From the NCBI GenBank assembly GCA_030068075.1, contig CM057833.1:49681587-49745586 (forward strand): a stretch of 64,000 bases of DNA. Reading direction: 5' to 3'. Position numbers and translations under genes: made by a program. The DNA is from Paguma larvata. Its lineage: Eukaryota > Chordata > Mammalia > Carnivora > Viverridae. Under the pieces are notes generated by a model. It was not told where the DNA came from, searched no databases, and was given only the letters and a program-made list of their open reading frames with translations. Numbering within the stretch: position 1 is the first letter of the stretch; the number at the start of each line of letters is the position of its first letter. Positions 57,775 through 64,000 of the stretch are shown here, in pieces.

Positions 57775-58620
57775 TTTTTTAAATTTCAAGCATACAGAAA
57801 TACAGAGAATAACGTAATAAATACCCATGTGCTACCATTGAGCTTAAGAGGGAAAAAAAGCATATATAATTGTACTAACTTTCTTTAATCTTATTCCCTT
57901 CCTTCCTTCCTAGTGGTAATTTCTATCCTAAATTAGTATATAATACTCATACTTTATATATATCCATAAACAACATATTTTGCTTTTTGTGTTATTAAAT
58001 TTATCATTAATGATATGTTTACATAAAAATGTATATATATTGCAACTTGCTTTTTCATTTAATAGTGACTCAGAGATTATATCTATATGTCTTGGTCTAA
58101 CTCATTTCTAATTGCTGAATAGTAGCACGTTCTGCGATGTACTACTTTTTATTTAAACTGTCTTCTGTTGATGGGCATCTGGCTTGTTTCATTTGTTAAT
58201 TACAAATAATATTTATAAGAGTATTCTTGTCCACATCTCTTCATGCATGTGTACTACTTTATCTGGAATTATATTAAGATGCTCTGGCTATGCTGGAGTG
58301 GAATTGCTGGTCACACGGCATGCATATTTTTAGATTTGTTAGATCTCATCAAATGCTCTCCAAAGTTATACCAACAGTACATGAAAATTTCCAATGCTCC
58401 ATATTAACACTTGATATTGTATAACTTTACATTTTTAACCAATCTCATGTATATAAATAGTATCTCTTTATAGCTTTAATCTGTCTTTCTCTGATTAATA
58501 GAGAAATTGAATGTCTTAATAAAGTTTATTGGTTCATTCGTTCCTCTTTTGTGAATTTCTTACTCATTTCCTTTCTCTAATTCTCTATCAGGCTATTTGA
58601 TTTGAAGGAAATCAAATCAA
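57775..58620 (-). repeat. L1M 3' region (minus strand)
   Basis: In reverse this follows an old L1 3' UTR and ORF2 end order, for example GGAGTGGAATTGCTGGTCAC and CTCCAAAGTTATACCAACAG. Confidence 0.75.
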
Positions 58621-58633
58621 ATTTATAATTCTT

Positions 58634-58857
58634 TTTTTTTTTAATTTTTTTTAACGTTTATTTATTTTTGAGAGACATAGAGACAGAGCGTGAGCAGGGG
58701 AAGGGCAGAGAGAGAGAGAGATACAGAAACTGAAGCAGGCTCCAGGCTCTGATGAGCCATCAGCACAGAGCCTGACGTGGGGCTCAAACTCACAGACCGT
58801 GAGATCATGACCTGAGCTGAAGTCGGCCACTTTACCAACTGAGCCACCCAGGCCCCC
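58634..58857 (-). repeat. CAN-SINE with perfect 15-bp duplication
   Basis: A minus-strand copy flanked by AAATTTATAATTCTT at 58619-58633 and 58858-58872. Confidence 0.96.
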
Positions 58858-59059
58858 AAATTTATAATTCTTGATACTATCACTTGTTGGCTCAGAGTGT
58901 TGCAGACATACTCTCCTAGGCTACTGTTTATCACTTGTCAATGGCATGTCTGATTTTAGTCAAATTAGTAAATATTTTCTTTATGGGTTTTGAATTTTGT
59001 ATCAAAGAAATGTGTAATAACCAAAGTCATAAACATATTTCCTACATTCTCCTACATCT

Positions 59060-59251
59060 CTCTCTCTTTCTAATGTTTATTTTGAGAGAGAAAGAGCTAG
59101 CAGGTGAGGGGCAGAGAGAGGGAGAATCCCAAGCAGGCTCTGAGCAGTCAGTGCAGAGCCCGACGTAGGGCTCAGACTCAAACTATGAGATCATGACCTG
59201 AGCCAAAACTTAGAGTCGGCCTCTTAACCAACTGAGCCACCCAGGAGCCCC
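59060..59251 (-). repeat. CAN-SINE
   Basis: A minus-strand copy flanked by ACATTCTCCTACAT on both sides. Confidence 0.94.
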
Positions 59252-59639
59252 ACATTCTCCTACATTTCTTCCAAAAGTAGTAAAGCTTTATGTTTCACAT
59301 TTAGGATTTGTATATGTCTTAAGTTATGCATATTTAAAAAAAAACATGGATACTTGGTTCCAGCATTCTTTATTAAAAAGTCTAACCTTTCTTCATTGCA
59401 TTGTAATGCCTTCTTCAAAGACTTGGACGAGGACAGAGCTCTAAGATGGGAAAGGAGGGAACTGTTTTGAGAGAGTCTGTGAAAGTAGAATCTGTAAGAC
59501 CAAGCAGCCACTGGGACTTGAGGGCAAATGAAAGGGAGAGTCCAAAAACAAGTCTGCTTTACATTTAAGGGTCTAGGAGAAAACATTAGTTGCTCTTAAT
59601 ATGGTGATTCATTTAGTCAACAAGAGATTTGAGTGCTCT

Positions 59640-60182
59640 CACCCCTACCACTGCACCAAAACTCCTCTCAGGGTCACTGATGCCCCCCACGTTGCTAAGT
59701 CCATTGGTCATATCTTAGGCTTCATCCCGCCCATCCTTCATCGCTGAACACCCAGCGCACCTTTATACACCTTCTTCATTTGGCTTCTACAGCCACGGTC
59801 TTTGTTTTTCTCATTCTTCACGAGGTTTTCCTTCTCAGTTCTCCTCTGTCTGCTCTTCTTCCCAGTCTCTTGGTGTTGGAGCACCCCAGGACTTAGTCTT
59901 TAGTTCTCATGTCTTCTTTATCTTGGTGATCTCATCTAGTCATATAGATTTAAATATCAATTTTAAGTCAGCTAAGACCAAGATCGTATCTTTAGCTCCC
60001 GCCTCTTTCCATTTATAAATTGTGTATGTCCAGCTGCCATTCAGCATCCTTGTATGTCTCACGTGCATATCCAAAATCAAATTCCTGATCTTCCTTCTCA
60101 TGCCTGTCCTTTTTTTTTTTTAATGTTTATTTAATTTTGAGAGAGAGAGAGAAAGCATGAATGAGGGAGGGGCAGAGGGAGA

Positions 60183-60221
<39 letters not shown>

Positions 60222-61250
60222 CCCAAGCAGGTCTCATGCTGTCAGTGCAGAGCCCAATGCGGGGCTCAGTCTCACAAATCATGAGATCATGACCTGAGCC
60301 GAAATCAAGAGTCAGATGCTTAACCGATCGAGACACCCAGGCATCCCCCCTTTTCAAGTTGTTCTGCTCATAATTTCCCCTCATCTCATTTAAGGGCAAA
60401 TTTATCTTTCTGTCTGCTAAGACCAAAAGCCTTGGAGTTATCCTTACCTCCTTCCTATCTCTCCTATCCTACAACTGATTGTATGTTCAATATACATCTA
60501 GAATCAGACCACTTTTCATACCTCTACTACTACTATAATGGTCTGCGATGGTCTAATTTGTTTCTAAGTCCCCTTCCCCGAACCTATTCCCAATTCAGAG
60601 GCCTTGCTGATAGGCAAGTTTTTAAAACTTAAAGCATACTACTTCTCTCCTCAGAAACCTGCACTGACTTTCCAGTTCGCTTACAAGTAAAACAGTTCTT
60701 ATCATATCCTCCAAGGCCTCAGATGATGTTTCTCCATGCCCCACCCTCTTACCCTAACCCCTCATCTCTTACTCAACCGTCTTTCATTCTGCTTTAGCCA
60801 TGTTGGCCTCCTTGCAGATGTCTTACCTAATAGGCAGACTCCTATCTTAGAGCCTTTGCTATGCACTGTAATGCTTTTTCCCTCAGATATCTGCAGGACT
60901 GATTCCCTTGCTTCCTTTAAGTCTTGGCTCAGATGTCTCCTCAATGAGGCTTAATCTGACCACCTTATTTAAACAGTCTTCCCTACCATTCCCTCTTGTC
61001 CTCCCTTGTTATTTTTTTTCTTAGCACTTACTACTTTCTAAAACACTATATAATTTACTTATTATATTATTATATATATTTACCTATTATATATTTACCT
61101 GTTATATTTATTATTATCTGTGTTCCCAGTGGAATATAAACTTCACAAGGGCAGGAATGTTTTGCCTGCCTAGGTCACTGATGTATCCCAAAACTTCTAG
61201 AACAATTCCTGGCCCATAGGAAGTATTCACTGAGTTTGCTGAATGACTAT
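59640..61250 (+). repeat. L2 (plus strand), SINE-interrupted
   Basis: It runs in L2 order: a CT-rich internal region, TTAAGTCTTGGCTCAGATGTC, then GGAATATAAACTTCACAAGGGC, AACAATTCCTGGCCCATAGG and the GAATGAC end. A SINE sits at 60109-60346. It is one of the better preserved L2 copies here, though without an ORF. Confidence 0.82.
60109..60346 (-). repeat. CAN-SINE in L2
   Basis: A minus-strand copy with two (GA)n tracts and a CACCCAGGCATCCCC head. Confidence 0.93.
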
Positions 61251-61857
61251 CTAGAATTGGGTATGCAATGGTGAACAAGAAAGTTGTGACTCCTGGCTTC
61301 ATGAGTTTGTAGTCAAAGTGGACAAAGTAGACATTAAATCCACAAATCAATGCATAACAAAAATTTTAAATTCCATTAAAAATACAGTTTATGGGCAAGA
61401 AAAATAGGAAACAATTTAATTTGGGGAGTGCAAAAACATTTTATAAGATATACTCATTATATTTTCTTAAGGTCTAGATAAAAGTTTTACCTAGTCTATG
61501 AAATCTGCCCTATTTGAATCTACCACACAATTAGTAAAAATCAGCAAGAGAATAGTGAGGGTCTTCCTACTATAATGAACTTATTAATTGATAGAGTTTC
61601 ATGACTTGCTTTAAGAACACTTCAAAACCTTGAATTGGGAGCAGATAAAATGAGCAATAGAGTTTGGCATGATAGAGACAGCAGAATTTCAGATAGAGTT
61701 AGGAGTATCTTTTATTTCATTGAAATGGTCAATCATGGAATCTCTGTGGATAAGGAGGCAAATGGACTGGGAGAATTGAGAGAGGTAGAAAATTTTAAAG
61801 TCAGGTGAATATGATGAAGTCAGGTTTACTGGGAGTGCATCTAAAACAATCCCTCTT

Positions 61858-62090
61858 GGGGCGCCTGGGTGGCTCAGGCACACTTCAGCTCAGGTCATGA
61901 CCTTATGGCTCATGAGTTTAAGCCCTGCGTTGGGCTGTGTGCTGACAGCTCAAAGCCTGGATCCTACTTCAGATTCTGTATGTCTGTCTCTTTCTGCCCC
62001 TCCCTGGCTTGTGCTCTGTCTCTCACTCTCTCTAAAAACTAAATAAACATTAAAAAATTTTTAATGTAAAATAATTAAAAAATAAAAAAT
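61858..62090 (+). repeat. CAN-SINE with 5' internal deletion
   Basis: GGGGCGCCTGGGTGGCTCAGG is followed directly by CACACTTCAGCTCAGG, so about 15-20 bases (the GTTGGTTAAGCGTCCGA region) are missing. ATCCCTCTT borders it. Confidence 0.9.
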
Positions 62091-62189
62091 ATAAATAAAC
62101 CATCCCTCTTTCATCTTCCAGCATCTCTATGGCATAGTTCTATTTAATCTTGTCTGACAATTTCCTCCCTCCATCTTGTCTATAAGTAG

Positions 62190-63960
62190 TTAATTGTGTT
62201 GTTAAAATCTTTCATGTCCTTTTTGTTCCTGCATAGTATGTAAGATATGTGATAAAACTTTCCAATTAAAATTGTGGGTTTCTCTCCTTTAAGTTCTCTT
62301 GCTTTTTGTCTTATATATTTTGAGGTTATGTTATTAGTTACATACAAATTTAATATTGTTAGTTCTTATTGAATTGATCTTTAATTATATGACCCTCTAT
62401 CTCTAGTAATATTTTTCCTTAAAGTCTATTTTTGTGCTTTGTCATATATTTTAATCCTACATATATTTTAAACCCACAAAGCATTTTGTTTTAAACAGTC
62501 AATATTACCCTTTCTGTTGACCTTCATTCTTTCATGTATTATTTTGTTTCTTTCTGGGATCATTTTGCTCTCTCTGGAGAATTTCCATTACTGTTTCTTC
62601 TTGCATTATTTTCTGGTGATAAATTCTCTCAGTTTTTGTTTGATTATAACTTTATTTTGTCTTCATTAAAAAACTGAAATAAAAGCAATCCTCCAGAAAA
62701 GTTGTAAATATGGTACAAATACTTTTTCCTGAGCCATTTGAGAATTAGTTGCTAACACAATGCTCCATAACTCTTAAAAATTTGAGTGTGCAGTTAATTC
62801 CTAAAGATATTCTTTTACCTAACCACAGTACAACTATCAAGATCAGGAGAGTAGGACTGCACATTATTACCATGTACTTCTCAGAAACTATTCATGTTTT
62901 GCTAACTGTCCCAGTAATGCTCTGTAGAGCAAAAGGCTCCAGTTCAGAATAATGTGTTGCATTTATATATACTGAATCTCTTTTAATCTAGAATAGTTCC
63001 TCATCTTTCCTTGACTTTCACATTACCTTGATTTTTTCAAAGATTATGGGCACTTCTGTTTTTGGCTTTATTTTTATAAGATACTTTTGATAAGTTTATA
63101 GATTATCCCCTCAATTTGGGTTTCCCGATGTTTCCCCAGGATTTTTCAGATTATGCATCAGGTATATCACAGAAGTGATTTTGTGTGTTCTTACTGCATC
63201 CTAGTGGTTGGCACATTATTTCAATTTGTCTTTTTACTGGTGATGTTAACTTTGATCAGTTGATTAAGGTAATATCTGCCAGGTTCCAGTCTGGCTTCCA
63301 CATACTCAGTAGACCAGGGTGATTTCCCTGACACTGGCATGGATGCCTGTTTTGTCCAGCCACATTTAGTGGCTTTAGATATGAATTGTTTGGGAGGGGA
63401 AGGAACGATGAAGAGGTTGCCTTTATTATTAAAAGATATTTTTGCTGCATAGAATTCTATTATAGCAGTTTTTTGTTCAGTACCTTAAAGATATTTATTC
63501 CATTGTGTTCTGGCATTTCTTTCTTCCTTTTTTTTTTTTTTTTTAAGTTTTTACTTATTTTGAGAGAGAGAGAGAGAGAGAAACAGGGGAGTGGCAGAGA
63601 GAGAGAGAGAGAGAAAGCGAGAGAGAGAATCCCATGCAGGCTCCACATTGTCAGCATGGAGCCTGATGTGGGGCTCAATTCACAAACTGTGAGACCATGA
63701 CCTGAGCCAAAACCAAGAGTCTGACGCTCAATCAGCTTAGCCACCCAGGCGCCCCCTGGCTTCTGTCACTTCTTGATATACATCCCCCAAGATTTTCACT
63801 TCTCAGGATGTCCTTTTCTTGGTTGCTCTCAGCTGCTTTCTAAAAGTTGCTTTATTTTTTTCCATTTCTTCATGATTGTTGTTGGTGGCATGGTTAACCT
63901 CATCATGGCCTTCTAAATAATTATATTTATAAAATACTTGTTTTAATTCTCTCCTTTAAG
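62190..63960 (-). repeat. L1M-like remnant (minus strand)
   Basis: T-rich DNA with old L1 phrases in reverse, for example GAATTCTATTATAGCAGTTTTT and CCATTGTGTTCTGGCATTTC (63450-63520). The assignment of 62670-63060 is weaker. A SINE at 63526 interrupts it. Confidence 0.55.
63526..63755 (-). repeat. CAN-SINE
   Basis: A minus-strand copy with long (GA)n tracts and a CCACCCAGGCGCCCC head. Confidence 0.94.
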
Positions 63961-64000
63961 TTGTAAAATATAACTGTAAATAAAAAAATCCATTTTAAAA

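Larger units (their letters stand above)
54425..64000 (+). other. ATG4C intron 9, 5' part (over 9.5 kb, open at window end)
   Basis: The donor AAG|GTACTT opens the last intron. About 54425-56490 is unique and SINE-free; then come an old mammalian repeat (56.5-57.75 kb, interrupted by two SINEs), an L1M block, a plus-strand L2 block and a terminal L1M-like block. I looked for the C-terminal coding exon and did not see it. Confidence 0.75.

Noticed and set aside
59260..59586. 108-codon open frame, minus strand
   Set aside because: No family features, no splice context and no neighbouring exon; it lies in intron 9 DNA. Treated as chance.
1..64000. tRNA genes suggested by the A/B-box-like heads of the SINEs
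   Set aside because: The heads are tRNA-derived parts of CAN-SINEs with SINE bodies and A-tails, not free-standing tRNA genes.

Overview
The window is nuclear DNA from a carnivore, most likely a cat (Felidae). It carries about 54 tRNA-derived CAN-SINE copies or fragments. Most have the feline-type head (GGGGCGCCTGGGTGGCTCAG), a CT-rich body and an AAATAAATAAACATTAAA tail. It also carries carnivore L1 3' ends, ancient L1M, L2 and MIR remnants, one Tigger-type DNA element and one MLT1-type LTR. Base composition is AT-rich and no CpG island was noticed. Species-level assignment is not possible by eye.

Only one gene is recognisable: ATG4C, on the plus strand, encoding the autophagy cysteine protease ATG4C (peptidase family C54). 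Nine coding exons are present: 18281-18356, 27429-27512, 33677-33910, 35792-36122, 37968-38038, 40804-40940, 46223-46301, 46957-47033 and 54305-54424. All junctions are GT-AG, all phases agree, and they encode residues 1-403 without a break. Catalytic Cys111 (33847-33849), Asp345 (46977-46979) and His347 (46983-46985) are all present. The 5' noncoding exon or promoter was not found and presumably lies upstream. The C-terminal exon (about 55 residues in human ATG4C) was not found before base 64000 and presumably lies downstream. So the window holds the 5' intron, the body of the gene and part of the last intron.

Layout. 1-18218: 5' intron or upstream flank, with three consecutive minus-strand L1M-like segments between about 6.0 and 13.9 kb, a Tigger-type element, a triple-nested SINE and L2 remnants. 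18219-27428: exon 1 and a 9-kb intron with an L1M block, an MLT1 LTR and two short L1 3'-end insertions. 27429-38038: exons 2-5, with a SINE cluster and a young 5'-truncated L1 in intron 2, then a SINE-free stretch of about 5 kb around exons 3-5. 38039-47033: exons 6-8 with L2, L1 and SINE insertions in introns 5 and 6. 47034-64000: long introns 8 and 9, repeat-rich at both ends, holding exon 9.

Most short open frames are antisense or sense readings of SINEs and LINEs and are not genes. I saw no rRNA, tRNA, CRISPR or prokaryotic-type system, and no convincing new biological system. The most interesting points are nested or chimeric retroelement insertions with target-site duplications, competing 3' splice sites that would include or exclude two upstream ORFs at the ATG4C start exon, and a 61-bp tandem duplication carrying a branch-point-like motif just upstream of exon 4.
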